A stretch of 57,569 nucleotides of DNA from Equibacterium sp963662035 (GCA_963662035.1 CAVLDO010000010.1:1-57569), one strand, 5' to 3'. Positions 33,128 through 44,406 are shown, counted from the stretch's first letter. Numbers and translations are program-made. Notes: a model not told the origin generated them from the letters alone.

Positions 33128-34558
33128 CTATTTCTGGATTGATGAGAATGCTTCGCGGATTACCTCCTTGTCGTCGAAGTGATGTTTTACTGTGCCGATT
33201 ATCTGGTAATCTTCGTGCCCCTTGCCGGCCACCAGTATCACGGCCCCTTTGGGGGCGAAGATCAGCGCGCTGCGGATGGCCTCGGCCCTGTCGGTTATGA
33301 ACACCGATTTGGCGCGGTCGGCCGCCGACATTCCGGCGCGGATGTCGGCTATTATGTCTTCGGGCTGTTCGGTGCGGGGGTTGTCGGAGGTAACCACCAC
33401 GCGGTCGGCATATTTCGCGGCAATCTGCCCCATCTCGGGGCGCTTGGTTTTGTCGCGGTCGCCGCCGCAGCCAAACACGCATATCAGATATTCGCCGCGG
33501 GCGGCATCCCGCAGCGTCTTGAGCACATTTTCCAGGGCGTCGGGGGTGTGGGCGTAATCCACCACGGCGGTGAGATTGTCGCCCCCTTTGATATATTCCA
33601 GGCGCCCCTCCACGGCCTTCATCGCGCTCAGCAGGGTCAGAACCTCATCTTTGCCCGCCCCCAGCAGCATAGCGGCGGCATACACCGCCAGCAGATTGTA
33701 GGCGTTGTGGGCCCCGATGAACCGGGTCCAGACCTGGGTGCCGTCTATCGTAAGCTGCATTCCGTCCATCGTCTCCTCCATCAGACGGCACTTGAAGTCG
33801 GCCATCCTGGTGCAGGAGTAGCGGTAGATGTGCGCCTTGCAGTTCTGCACCATCACCTCGCCGTTGGCGTCGTCTATGTTGACCAGCGCGAATGCGTCGG
33901 CGGGCAGCGAATCGAAAAAGGCCTTTTTGCAGTCGCGGTAGGCGGCGAAGGTCTTGTGATAGTCTAGGTGGTCGTGGGTCAGATTGGAGAAGATGCCACC
34001 CCTGAACTTGAGGCCCGCCACGCGGTCCTGGTCCACGGCGTGGCTGCTGACCTCCATAAAGCAGTATTCGCAGCCCGAGGCGACCATCTCGGCAAGCAGG
34101 GCGTTGAGTTCCAGCGGGTCGGGGGTGGTGTGCTCGGTGTGGATTTTCTTGCTCCCCACATAGTTGGCGATGGTGGAAATCAGCCCGCAGGCATAACCCA
34201 TCGAGGTAAAGAGGCGGTAGAGCAGGGTGGCGGTGGTGGTTTTGCCGTTGGTGCCGGTCACTCCCACCAGGTTGAGCTTTGTGCTGGGGTCGCCGTAGAA
34301 GCGCGACGCCAGGGTGGCGAGCGCCCTGCGGCTCGATGCAGCCTTGATGTAGGTGATGCCGCTGCGCTTCTCGAACGAGCCTTCGTTCTGATAAACGACC
34401 GCCACGGCGCCGTTGTCTATCGCCTTGGATATGAACTTGTGGCCGTCGGCCGCATTTCCGGCAACTGCCACAAACAGGCTGCCGGGAGTGCATTTGCGCG
34501 AGTCGGTCTCTATGGAGCGGATCCCGAGGGATTCGAAATTCAAATTTTCTGCTGTCAT
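33128..34558 (-). CDS. murE: UDP-MurNAc-L-Ala-D-Glu--diaminopimelate ligase MurE
   Basis: Adds the third residue of the stem peptide. The 476-residue protein shows GTNGKTTTATLLY at 102-114, SSHAVDQDRV, the third-domain DYAHTPDALEN and DNPR at 392-395. DNPR marks MurE enzymes that use meso-diaminopimelate rather than lysine, so the cell wall is probably mDAP type. The first ATG overlaps the ftsI stop as ATGA. Confidence 0.96.
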   Translation of the reverse strand: MTAENLNFESLGIRSIETDSRKCTPGSLFVAVAGNAADGHKFISKAIDNGAVAVVYQNEGSFEKRSGITYIKAASSRRALATLASRFYGDPSTKLNLVGVTGTNGKTTTATLLYRLFTSMGYACGLISTIANYVGSKKIHTEHTTPDPLELNALLAEMVASGCEYCFMEVSSHAVDQDRVAGLKFRGGIFSNLTHDHLDYHKTFAAYRDCKKAFFDSLPADAFALVNIDDANGEVMVQNCKAHIYRYSCTRMADFKCRLMEETMDGMQLTIDGTQVWTRFIGAHNAYNLLAVYAAAMLLGAGKDEVLTLLSAMKAVEGRLEYIKGGDNLTAVVDYAHTPDALENVLKTLRDAARGEYLICVFGCGGDRDKTKRPEMGQIAAKYADRVVVTSDNPRTEQPEDIIADIRAGMSAADRAKSVFITDRAEAIRSALIFAPKGAVILVAGKGHEDYQIIGTVKHHFDDKEVIREAFSSIQK

Positions 34559-36573
34559 AATATTTCTGACAATAAAAGCGTTACACTGTCTTTTTCCATA
34601 TCCGCCCTCTCGCCTGCCGCGGGGCTTTGGCCGGTGACCTTGCCCTTGCCCGAAGAGCTCACCCTGTAGCCGTGCGATTCAAGGGTGTAGACGGCCTCCC
34701 TGAGCCCCATTCCAATCACGTCGGGCACTCCGGATATGGTGTCGTTCTTGGCGGCGTTGTGGCTACCGGCTATCTCGGGCATTGCTCCCGACGAAATTTC
34801 CGGAGTGTTCCACTCGGGCGACGAAGCGTATATGTTGTCTATGATTTCGCAAGCCACGGGGCCGCCCCAGGTGCCGCCGTAGAAGTTGCGGGCTGCCAGG
34901 CGGGAATAGACCACCACGATGATGGAATACTTGGGGTTCTCGTAGGGGAAGAAGCCCACAAACGAGCCCTGATGCTTTTTGCGCCCAGAAGAGTCCATAT
35001 ATCCCCCCTGCGGGAGGGCGATGCGGGCGGTGCCGGTCTTGCCGGCCACATTCACCTTGCAATCCTTGAATGCGCGGCGGGCGGTGCCGTTTTCTCCGAT
35101 CACGACCCCGCGCAGCGCCTCTTTTGCCTTGGCGGCCGTCTCCTTGGAGCAGACCCTCCCCACGGTCTCGATGGGGTAGGTGTACACCACATTGCCGCCC
35201 CGCTGCCGGTTCACGAACAGGTGGGGCTTGACCATCACGCCGTCGTTGGCCACGGCGTTGTAGAAACTCAAAATGTGCAGCGGAGTCAGCTGCACGGCGT
35301 ATCCCATACCTATCTGGGGCAGGTCGGCCCAGCTCCAGTGCTTGTCTTTGGGGCTGGCGATGCGGGCTTTGCCCATTCCGGGGATGTCGAAATCGTAGTT
35401 GTAGCTGATGCGCCGCTCGTTATTGAGCTTGTCCACAAACTCCTGTGGGTTCTTGTCGTATTTCTCGGCCGCAATGCGGCGAAACACGTTGTTAGAAGAG
35501 ATCTCAAGCCCCTTGCGCACGGTGATATCGCTGTAGTTGCGCAGGTAAGTGTCCTCAAACGGCTTTTTCACGCGGTAATAGTGCCACATAACGTCGGCCG
35601 GCTGCCTGGTGTCAAGAGTCACCTTGCCGTCTTCCAGCGCGGTGACCAGGGTCGCCAGCTTGAACACGCTGCCGGGTTCGCCCAGGCGGCCGATGGCATA
35701 ATTGTACTGCTCGGTGAAGCGGCCTTTCTCGTCCTTTTCCATATTGACCATTGCGCGGATTTCTCCGGTGGCGACCTCCATAACTATCACGGTGCCAGCT
35801 TCGAGGTCATCTTCTCCCTCAATCTTGCGCAGCAAAGCCTTCTGGGCGATATCCTGCATATCTATGTCAATGGAAATCTGCACGTCGTCGCCGTTTACGG
35901 CAGAAATCTCCTCCTTGCGGGCGTCCGGAATCCAGTTGTTCTTGTCTATCAGGCGCATCGGGCGCAACCCGCTCTTGCCGCGCAGAATCGAGTCCAGGGC
36001 TCCCTCGACCCCGATTTTGGGGCGGTCTTCGCTGCTGCGCAGATAGCCCAGCGTGCGGTAGGCCAGATTGCCGTAGGGGTATTCGCGGTGGTCTATCTCC
36101 TCCACTATGAGGCCGCCGCGGCGCGCCCCCTCCCTTAGCAGGGGGTACTCTCTTATCTCGCGCATCTGCGAGTGGCTCACGTGCTGGCGCAGCAGCCTGG
36201 TGTACTGCTTGCCGTTTCTGCGCTTTTCGCGCAGAATGGTCTCGTACTGGTCGGCGCTCTTTTCTTTGTAGCCTGTGGCGAGCGCTTCGCAAAGCGGGCG
36301 GATGTTTGCCTCAAACACGGAGTCGGCAGCCACCGTGCAGTCCATCGCGATGAAGTATTCGGGGGTGGAGAATGCCAGATTCCGCCCGTCGGCGGCCAGT
36401 ATGCTGCCGCGCATCGGCATCGTGACATCGTCGCGGGTGTCCTTTTTGGCGATTCCCTCGCGGGTTACCTCCTTGTCGAAGTATTGCAGATACACGATTC
36501 TTGCGACGGCCGTGGCGGCTATCACAAGAAATATCGCATAAAATGCGGCCACTTTGAGGACATTCTGTTTCAT
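34555..36573 (-). CDS. ftsI: Septal class B penicillin-binding protein FtsI with PASTA domain
   Basis: Membrane-anchored transpeptidase of division. The 672-residue protein has one N-terminal helix (about 5-27), a PBP dimerisation domain (about 50-230) and the transpeptidase domain with SVFK at 302-305 (catalytic Ser302), an SSN motif in LEISSNNVF, and KTG at 512-514. A single C-terminal PASTA domain fills about 610-672 (VPDVIGMGLREAVYTLESHG). PASTA on FtsI is common in Bacteroidota and may sense peptidoglycan. It pairs with FtsW, encoded four genes on. Confidence 0.95.
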   Translation of the reverse strand: MKQNVLKVAAFYAIFLVIAATAVARIVYLQYFDKEVTREGIAKKDTRDDVTMPMRGSILAADGRNLAFSTPEYFIAMDCTVAADSVFEANIRPLCEALATGYKEKSADQYETILREKRRNGKQYTRLLRQHVSHSQMREIREYPLLREGARRGGLIVEEIDHREYPYGNLAYRTLGYLRSSEDRPKIGVEGALDSILRGKSGLRPMRLIDKNNWIPDARKEEISAVNGDDVQISIDIDMQDIAQKALLRKIEGEDDLEAGTVIVMEVATGEIRAMVNMEKDEKGRFTEQYNYAIGRLGEPGSVFKLATLVTALEDGKVTLDTRQPADVMWHYYRVKKPFEDTYLRNYSDITVRKGLEISSNNVFRRIAAEKYDKNPQEFVDKLNNERRISYNYDFDIPGMGKARIASPKDKHWSWADLPQIGMGYAVQLTPLHILSFYNAVANDGVMVKPHLFVNRQRGGNVVYTYPIETVGRVCSKETAAKAKEALRGVVIGENGTARRAFKDCKVNVAGKTGTARIALPQGGYMDSSGRKKHQGSFVGFFPYENPKYSIIVVVYSRLAARNFYGGTWGGPVACEIIDNIYASSPEWNTPEISSGAMPEIAGSHNAAKNDTISGVPDVIGMGLREAVYTLESHGYRVSSSGKGKVTGQSPAAGERADMEKDSVTLLLSEIL

Positions 36574-36576
36574 TCG

Positions 36577-36912
36577 CTATTCTATCACAAGCCTTCTGGG
36601 CGGATCAGCGGGGGCGTGCAGGGCGCTGTTGCCGCTCTTGGAGAGCATCGCCTCTATCTTGGTGCGCTGATCCAGTCCGGTGAGGGTCAAGTTCTTCTCG
36701 TTATATTCAATCTTAAGCTCTTTGAGTATTCTTTCGTTATCGCCTATCTCGGCCATACGGGCCTCCGACCACAGCCCCCACATAAGCCACAGACTTACGA
36801 GTATAAAACAGAAAAAGATGAACAGAAGCTGTCTGTCCACGCCTTTCTTTGTAATATATTCGCCGCCCAAAAGGCCGGTGAACCAATCTCTTAAACGCGC
36901 CTTGATGCTCAT
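36577..36912 (-). CDS. ftsL: FtsL-like divisome membrane protein
   Basis: A 111-residue bitopic protein: a basic cytoplasmic start (MSIKARLRDWFTGLLGG), one membrane helix at about 28-47, and a short periplasmic helix rich in Glu/Lys (about 52-80) that could form the coiled coil FtsL shares with FtsB. Sequence is not diagnostic; assignment rests on topology, size and position between rsmH and ftsI. Its ATG overlaps the rsmH stop (ATGA). Confidence 0.75.
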   Translation of the reverse strand: MSIKARLRDWFTGLLGGEYITKKGVDRQLLFIFFCFILVSLWLMWGLWSEARMAEIGDNERILKELKIEYNEKNLTLTGLDQRTKIEAMLSKSGNSALHAPADPPRRLVIE

Positions 36913-37799
36913 GGCAGTGCTCTGTATTCCACCTCCGTGCGTTTGGCCGTGCGCAGCTTTGCGCTGCGGGCGCGGGTGTTGCGGGCTATCTCGTCTTCCC
37001 CGGGAAGCACCGGCTTTGAGGTCACTTTCTTGAGCAGCCCTGCACCGACGCCGTCGCGGATAGCGTTCTTTACAATTCTGTCTTCCAGCGAATGATAGGT
37101 TATCACCGCCAGAATGCCACCATCGTTAAGCGACTTTATGGCCATCGGCATAAAGCGCTCCAGCGCGCCCATCTCGTCGTTGACCTCGATGCGCAGCGCC
37201 TGGTAAATCTTTGCCAGAAACTTGTGCGGCGCCACCTGGGGGGTGACCCTCTGCAGAGCGGCATTCAGCTGCTGCGTGGTGCGGATGGGACTTTGGGTGC
37301 GGGCCTCGCACACCAGCGCGGCCGCCTTGCGGCTGCAGTCCACCTCTCCGTATTCTCTGAAGATGCGCTCCAGGTGCTCCCGGCTGTATCCGTTCACTAT
37401 TTCCCGGGCGCTGAGGGCAGCTTCTGAGTTCATTCTCATATCCAGGTCGGAGGGGAATCGGAAAGAGAATCCGCGCTCTTCGGTGTCAAACTGGTGAGAA
37501 GAGACCCCGAGGTCGGCCAGCACTCCGTCCACCCCGCCGAATCCGTGGTAGCGGACCCAGTTATGGATAAATCTGAAATTTGAATGCACCGGAATCAGGC
37601 GCCCATCGTCGGGGGCGTTGGACAGAGCCTCCGCGTCCTGGTCAAAGGCTATCAGCCTCCCCCCGGGCGAGAGGGCTTCAAGAATCGCCCTGCTGTGGCC
37701 GCCTCCGCCGAACGTCGCATCCACATAGATGCCGCTTGGTTTAATCTGCAGGGCGGATACACTCTCTTTCAGAAGAACAGGTGTATGATATTCAGACAT
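36909..37799 (-). CDS. rsmH: 16S rRNA (cytosine(1402)-N4)-methyltransferase RsmH
   Basis: SAM-dependent enzyme that methylates C1402 in the ribosomal P site. The 296-residue protein has the start EYHTPVLLKESV, the SAM loop VDATFGGGGHSRAILEAL at 26-43, LADLGVSSHQFD near 94-105, RGFSFRFPSDLDMRM near 108-122 and ITYHSLEDRIVK near 229-240. It is second in the cluster, 15 nt after mraZ. Confidence 0.97.
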   Translation of the reverse strand: MSEYHTPVLLKESVSALQIKPSGIYVDATFGGGGHSRAILEALSPGGRLIAFDQDAEALSNAPDDGRLIPVHSNFRFIHNWVRYHGFGGVDGVLADLGVSSHQFDTEERGFSFRFPSDLDMRMNSEAALSAREIVNGYSREHLERIFREYGEVDCSRKAAALVCEARTQSPIRTTQQLNAALQRVTPQVAPHKFLAKIYQALRIEVNDEMGALERFMPMAIKSLNDGGILAVITYHSLEDRIVKNAIRDGVGAGLLKKVTSKPVLPGEDEIARNTRARSAKLRTAKRTEVEYRALP

Positions 37800-37814
37800 A
37801 TCCGAAACCTCCTT

Positions 37815-38261
37815 TTAACCCAGCGTCTTTTCTGCGAGTGCTACATAATCTTCTTCGGATAAGGCCGTGCCGTCAAGATTTTCCCTGGCCCAGATTTCTA
37901 TCTTGAAGTCCCTGCCGCAGAAGACGGCCTCGCGGGTGATGCCGACCGACTCCAGCAGAGCCTTGGGGATGGAGATCCTGCCGATTTTCTCGTCCGGGAC
38001 CACAAACGAACGGTTGCTGGTGTATGCACGCCAGAAGCGCTCGTCGTCCCTGTTGAAAAGATTGAGTCTTGACCGCACTGCCTCGGACTCTTTTTCCCAC
38101 GACTCGTAGGTGTACATCTCGAGGCAGTTTGCGAACAAGGTTTTTTTAACGACGAATCCTTTGCGGAGGTTCTCCCCGCAAATGGCCTTGAAGGCGGAGG
38201 GGAAAACGAGCCTCCCCTTGTCGTCAACCTTAGCCGTGTATTCGCCGATAAAATTGATCAT
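37815..38261 (-). CDS. mraZ: Transcriptional regulator MraZ
   Basis: DNA-binding protein at the head of the division and cell wall cluster. The 148 residues hold two MraZ/AbrB-type halves: GEYTAKVDDKGRLVFPSAFK at 6-25 and EKIGRISIPKALLESVG near 91-107. In other bacteria MraZ forms a ring and represses its own promoter by binding short direct repeats just upstream. A repeated ATTACATTT pair lies in the intergenic region here, but the E. coli TGGGN-type boxes are not seen. Confidence 0.95.
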   Translation of the reverse strand: MINFIGEYTAKVDDKGRLVFPSAFKAICGENLRKGFVVKKTLFANCLEMYTYESWEKESEAVRSRLNLFNRDDERFWRAYTSNRSFVVPDEKIGRISIPKALLESVGITREAVFCGRDFKIEIWARENLDGTALSEEDYVALAEKTLG

Positions 38262-38284
38262 ATAATGTAGAGTGATGTGTGTAG

Positions 38285-38292
38285 CAAAGGTA
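38285..38292 (-). promoter_or_regulatory. Putative mraZ cluster promoter (-7 element)
   Basis: TACCTTTG on the minus strand is a perfect TAnnTTTG match 23 nt before the mraZ ATG. The -33 region (TGTAA about 19 nt upstream) is a weak TTTG. Confidence 0.55.
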
Positions 38293-38310
38293 AAACACTT
38301 TTCGTGAATA

Positions 38311-38349
38311 ATTACATTTTTTTACAAAAATTTCCAGAAAATTACATTT
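38311..38349. repeat. Direct repeat ATTACATTT in the mraZ/M23 intergenic region
   Basis: ATTACATTT occurs at 38311-38319 and 38341-38349, exactly 30 bp apart, close to three turns of the helix, between the two divergent promoters. Spacing and place suit a regulator that binds one face of the DNA; MraZ is a candidate. The tract is AT-rich, so chance is possible. Confidence 0.4.
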
Positions 38350-38354
38350 ACTAC

Positions 38355-38362
38355 TAAATTTG
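38355..38362 (+). promoter_or_regulatory. Putative promoter of the M23 peptidase gene (-7 element)
   Basis: TAAATTTG is a perfect TAnnTTTG match 21 nt before the ATG. A weak -33 (TTTC) lies about 19-20 nt upstream. Confidence 0.5.
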
Positions 38363-38383
38363 CCTTAAGCAACGAGTTGTGAT

Positions 38384-39685
38384 ATGAAATCAAGAGCAAT
38401 TATACCGGTGGTAGCGGCGCTGTTGGCGCTGGCCGCCTGCACCTCTGGCAAAGGGGCGCGGCAGAGCTCGGAAAGGCCTGCCGGCAGGGCTGCGGCGCAG
38501 TCTGCATCGGAGATGGACAGCTGTGCCCACATATACGAGCACGGCATCCCCGTGGATATGTATTCAGAGGAGATAGGGGAGATAGGGGAGGGCGACTACT
38601 TCTCCGTGATAATGGAGCGTCTCGGGGTCTCCCGGACAGTTGCCAACAACCTGATAGAGGCCGGCAAGGGGATTTTTGACGTGAAGAGCATGCGCGTGGG
38701 CAACCAGTACCACGCCTACTACGAGCCCGACACCACCGGCGACAACCATCTGGCATATTTCGTTTACGACCGCGACCGCCGCAGCGTGGTGGTCTTCTCC
38801 CTGGAGGATCAGCCGAGGGTGTATGTGAATGAGAAAGATGTGCAGACGACTCTCCACTACGACGAGGTCGTAATCGGCAATTCCTTGTGGTACGACACTC
38901 AGAAGGCGGGCTGCACGCCGCTGCTGGCCATCAAGCTCTCCGACATATACGCCTGGTCCATAGACTTCTTTGGCCTGCAGAAAGGGGATTCGTACAAGGT
39001 GGTCTATGAACTGGAGCAGTGCGATGGGAATGTGGTTTCTGTGGGCAACATCTACTATGCCTCCTTCAACCACGCCGGCAAGGAGTATCAGGCATATTAT
39101 TTCGATGCCGGCGCCAAAGGGGGCAACAAATACTGGAACGAGAAGGGCGAAGGCTCCCGCAAGGCATTCCTTAAGGCGCCGCTCAAATACTCACGCGTGA
39201 GCTCGGGCTTTACCTATGCCCGCCGCCACCCCATCACCCGCCGCGTGCAGCCCCATACCGGGGTGGACTATGCGGCCCCCAAGGGGACTCCGGTGGTGAG
39301 CGTGGCCGACGGCGTGGTGCAGTCGGCCAAGTATGAAGGGGCGGGCGGCAACACCGTGCGCATCCGCCACGCACAGAACTACCGCACCGCCTACCTGCAT
39401 CTGTCAAAGTATGCCAATGGCATTAAGGCGGGAGCGCACGTGAGCCAGGGGCAGGTGATAGGCTATGTCGGTTCCACCGGGCGTTCCACAGGGCCGCATC
39501 TTGACTTCCGCATCTGGTACAACAATGTGCCGCAGAATCCGCTCAAGATGATTACTCCCCCCGCCGAACCTCTTTCCAAAGAGAAGATGCCCGCCTTTGA
39601 AGAGGCTATGCAGCGCGCCTTTGAGATGCGCGACAGTCTCCAAGCGGTCAAATACTACCGCGAAAACATTCTCGACCGGCTCTGA
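38384..39685 (+). CDS. M23-family peptidoglycan endopeptidase, lipoprotein
   Basis: Envelope lipoprotein of 433 residues: signal peptide with lipobox LAAC (Cys19), a middle region (about 55-270) of repeated beta-rich segments, and a C-terminal LytM/M23 zinc peptidase domain (about 285-395). The HxxxD pair is His291 and Asp295 in HTGVDYA. The second motif reads HLD (His372, Asp374) in TGPHLDFRIW where LytM has HLH, so the second metal ligand would be Asp; I believe many Bacteroidota members share this. It is divergent from the mraZ cluster and likely trims peptidoglycan during growth or division. It could also be a non-catalytic amidase activator. Confidence 0.88.
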   Translation: MKSRAIIPVVAALLALAACTSGKGARQSSERPAGRAAAQSASEMDSCAHIYEHGIPVDMYSEEIGEIGEGDYFSVIMERLGVSRTVANNLIEAGKGIFDVKSMRVGNQYHAYYEPDTTGDNHLAYFVYDRDRRSVVVFSLEDQPRVYVNEKDVQTTLHYDEVVIGNSLWYDTQKAGCTPLLAIKLSDIYAWSIDFFGLQKGDSYKVVYELEQCDGNVVSVGNIYYASFNHAGKEYQAYYFDAGAKGGNKYWNEKGEGSRKAFLKAPLKYSRVSSGFTYARRHPITRRVQPHTGVDYAAPKGTPVVSVADGVVQSAKYEGAGGNTVRIRHAQNYRTAYLHLSKYANGIKAGAHVSQGQVIGYVGSTGRSTGPHLDFRIWYNNVPQNPLKMITPPAEPLSKEKMPAFEEAMQRAFEMRDSLQAVKYYRENILDRL

Positions 39686-39748
39686 AACAAAAAAGGCGCG
39701 GCCGAGAGCCAGGGCTTTTCTACGCTGCGCTCTGCGCCGGGAGAGCAC

Positions 39749-39784
39749 AAACAGGCGGCTCCGAAATTCGGGGCCGCCTGTTTT
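39749..39784. terminator. Bidirectional terminator between convergent M23 and mutB genes
   Basis: AAACAGGCGGC (39749-39759) pairs perfectly with GCCGCCTGTTT (39773-39783), and the stem extends inward by five more pairs (one G-U) to a 3-nt loop. T runs flank both sides, so it can work for both converging genes. Confidence 0.85.
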
Positions 39785-39802
39785 ACAATCTCCCGGGAGG
39801 AG

Positions 39803-41938
<2,136 letters not shown>

Positions 41939-41950
41939 TGCGATAAAAGT

Positions 41951-43825
41951 TTAGAGTGTTTCGATGCCCATCTTTGCCTGATATTCCTTGAGGGTGTCAA
42001 GGACATTGCACCTGACGTTGATGTAATTGGTGATTCCTTTGGCTTCGAGCTCGCCTCGGCACTCGGGGTCGCCGGCAACCACCACGACGGCCTTATCGCC
42101 TATGGCCGCGGCGATCTGCGGTACAGCCTCGGCATATTCGTCGTCGGCCGAGCAGGCCACCACGATTTCTGCACCCGACTCAAGGGCGGCCTTGACCCCC
42201 TCTTCTATAGTGGAGAAGCGGTTGTTGTCCACCACCTTGAAGCCGGCCACGGCAAAGAAGTTGCAGCTGAACTGCGCGCGTGCGCGGCACATCGCCAGAT
42301 TGCCGAAGGTGAGCATAAACGCCGTGGGACGCTTGCCGCTGCGGTCGGTGGCCAGGCGCAGCGCCTCGAATGCCTGTGCGCCGCGGTAAACCTCCAGCGG
42401 CTCGGCCTCCCTGTCGCACTTGCAGGTGCTCTTGAGCGCGCCGCGGGTCACCATTTCGGGAGTTATCTCGTCCGGGGCTGTCTCCAGGAAGTTGGGGTAC
42501 TGGTTGGTACCCAGAATTGTCTCGCGCCTGCGGGCGATGTTCAGATCCCTCTTGGCAGAGATCTCCTTGATGGCCTTCTGCACGCTGCCGGCCTTGAATG
42601 CGGCAACATATCCTCCCTCGGCCTCGACCCCCTTGAAGATGTCCCAGGCGGACTTGCCGATGCTTTCGGTGAGGTTCTCTATATAATAACTGCCGCCGGC
42701 AGGGTCTATCACCTTGTCGAAGTGAGCCTCCTCTTTGAGGATGGACTGCACGTTGCGGGCGATGCGGTTGGAGAATTCGCCCGCCTTGCGGTAGGGATGG
42801 TCAAAGGGGAGCACCAGCAGAGAGTGCACGCCGGCAATGGCGGCGCTCATAGCCTCGGTGGTGTCGCGCAGCATATTTACATAAGAGTCGTATACCGTCT
42901 GGTTCCAGCTGCTGGTTGCCGCGTGCGACTGAATCTTCTGCGCATCGGGGTTCTGCACGCCGTATGCCTTTGCTATGTTGGCCCAGAGCACGCGTGCGGC
43001 CCTGAACTTGGCGATTTCGAAGAAATAGTTGCCGCCAACGGCAAAGGTGAACCGGATGCGCTCTGCCACCTTCTCCGCCTCCAGGCCGAGGCCGGTGAGC
43101 GCGCTCATATATTCGTTTGCGACGGCCATGGCGTATCCCAGCTCCTGGCTGATGCTTGCGCCGGCATTGTTGAAGTCGTACGCCTCCACGTTTATCACGC
43201 GTATGAAGGGGTATTCTGCGACCGCCTCCACGCATTTCTTGAGCTTTTCGAAGGCATCGGCGCAGTAGTGACCCTTGACGGTGAGGGCGTGCAGCGGGCT
43301 GAAGTCAAAAGAGGCGCGCACGTCGGCGGGGGCGATACCCTGCTTTTTTATATAGGAGAGAAAATTCTCCAGCAGGGAGAAGCTCTTGCCGGGGCAGCAG
43401 CCGCAGAAGTTGACCTCCACTGCGGGGAGCGAAATGCCGTGCAGCAGGGTGGCGATCTCCTCTTCGCCGAGGGTCTTGACGCCGTCCAAGCGGAAGCCTA
43501 CGGAGCCGAGGCCCTTCATAAGGCCGTCCAGAGCAAGGCTGTTGGCCTGCCCGATGCCGTCGGCAAGGGAGTAGTCCTGACGCACAAGCCAGTCGTTGCA
43601 GCAGCTGCGGGTGCCGCGCACATAGGGGAATTCTCCCGGCCTGGAATCTTTCGACTCAATGCCTGAGAGGTCGTTCATACGGTAGTACGGACGTACAGAA
43701 AAGCCCTCTTGGGTCTTCCAGACAAGCTTTTTGTCGTAGTCGGCCCCCTTGAGGTCTTTGTTTATCGCCTCTTCCCACTGCTCGGTGGAAACCGGAGGGA
43801 ATTCGGCAAACAGTTTTTCGGACAT
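41951..43825 (-). CDS. mutA: Methylmalonyl-CoA mutase, small subunit
   Basis: Non-catalytic partner of MutB, 624 residues. It has the same two-domain plan (RPYYRMNDL near 45-53, a TIM-barrel-like part with GGSYYIENLTESIGKSAWDIFKGVEAEGGY reading through about 360-395) but the C-terminal cobalamin-like domain lacks DxHxxG: GNLAMCRARA stands where MutB has GQDGHDRGA. That loss is the hallmark of the small subunit. It lies between purE (15 nt) and mutB (12 nt). Confidence 0.95.
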   Translation of the reverse strand: MSEKLFAEFPPVSTEQWEEAINKDLKGADYDKKLVWKTQEGFSVRPYYRMNDLSGIESKDSRPGEFPYVRGTRSCCNDWLVRQDYSLADGIGQANSLALDGLMKGLGSVGFRLDGVKTLGEEEIATLLHGISLPAVEVNFCGCCPGKSFSLLENFLSYIKKQGIAPADVRASFDFSPLHALTVKGHYCADAFEKLKKCVEAVAEYPFIRVINVEAYDFNNAGASISQELGYAMAVANEYMSALTGLGLEAEKVAERIRFTFAVGGNYFFEIAKFRAARVLWANIAKAYGVQNPDAQKIQSHAATSSWNQTVYDSYVNMLRDTTEAMSAAIAGVHSLLVLPFDHPYRKAGEFSNRIARNVQSILKEEAHFDKVIDPAGGSYYIENLTESIGKSAWDIFKGVEAEGGYVAAFKAGSVQKAIKEISAKRDLNIARRRETILGTNQYPNFLETAPDEITPEMVTRGALKSTCKCDREAEPLEVYRGAQAFEALRLATDRSGKRPTAFMLTFGNLAMCRARAQFSCNFFAVAGFKVVDNNRFSTIEEGVKAALESGAEIVVACSADDEYAEAVPQIAAAIGDKAVVVVAGDPECRGELEAKGITNYINVRCNVLDTLKEYQAKMGIETL

Positions 43826-43840
43826 GATGGATGTGGTTTA

Positions 43841-44353
43841 TTAGTTAGTCTTGAACTTGTATTCGATTTTTTTGAGCTCCTCGTTGGCCTTGGCCACCTT
43901 ATCCTTGAGCGAGGCTTTGTAGGCCGCCATCTTTGCGGCGAGGGCGCCGTCGCCCGTGGCTATAATCTGCAGGGCGTAGATAGCCGCGTTGCGGGCGCCG
44001 TCCAGGGCCATTGTGGCCACCGGGATGCCGGAGGGCATCTGCAGAATGGAGAGCACCGAGTCCCAGCCGTCCATAGAGTTGGAGGACTTGACGGGCACTC
44101 CGATTACGGGCAGGGGGGTGGAGGCGGCAATCACGCCGGGAAGGTGGGCCGCCCCGCCGGCTGCCGCTATGATGACCTTGATGCCGCGCGATGCCGCCCC
44201 TTCTGCAAAAGAAGCCACCTGCTCCGGCGTGCGGTGCGCAGACAGGGCGTTGATTTCGAAGGGGATCTCCATTTCGTTGAGAAAATCGGCGGCGGGCTTG
44301 AGCACGGGCATATCGGAAACACTGCCCATTATAATGCTTACGAGAGGTGTCAT
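43841..44353 (-). CDS. purE: N5-carboxyaminoimidazole ribonucleotide mutase PurE
   Basis: Purine biosynthesis enzyme that moves the carboxylate of N5-CAIR to C4. The 170-residue protein has IIMGSVSDMPVLKPAADFL at 7-25, SAHRTPEQV near 38-46, AAAGGAAHLPGVIAA near 64-78 and VPVKSS, with the active-site Ser and His in place. SDMP rather than SDWP marks the SD-x pattern of the class. The ATG at 44353 is chosen because it starts MTPLVSIIMGS; the longer reading extends through the promoter. It heads an operon with mutA-mutB, an unexpected partner. Confidence 0.95.
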   Translation of the reverse strand: MTPLVSIIMGSVSDMPVLKPAADFLNEMEIPFEINALSAHRTPEQVASFAEGAASRGIKVIIAAAGGAAHLPGVIAASTPLPVIGVPVKSSNSMDGWDSVLSILQMPSGIPVATMALDGARNAAIYALQIIATGDGALAAKMAAYKASLKDKVAKANEELKKIEYKFKTN

Positions 44354-44374
44354 TTTCGTTTTTTTCAAATTAAA

Positions 44375-44406
44375 CAAAAATAGTTTTAAATTCGCGGAAT
44401 TGCAAA
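44375..44406 (-). promoter_or_regulatory. Promoter of the purE-mutA-mutB operon
   Basis: TATTTTTG (44382-44375) is a perfect TAnnTTTG and TTTG (44406-44403) lies 20 nt upstream, matching both elements of the Bacteroidota promoter. The purE ATG is 21 nt downstream. Confidence 0.7.

Noticed and set aside
34627..36138. 503-codon plus-strand ORF opposite ftsI
   Set aside because: Antisense shadow; the minus strand encodes a complete penicillin-binding protein.
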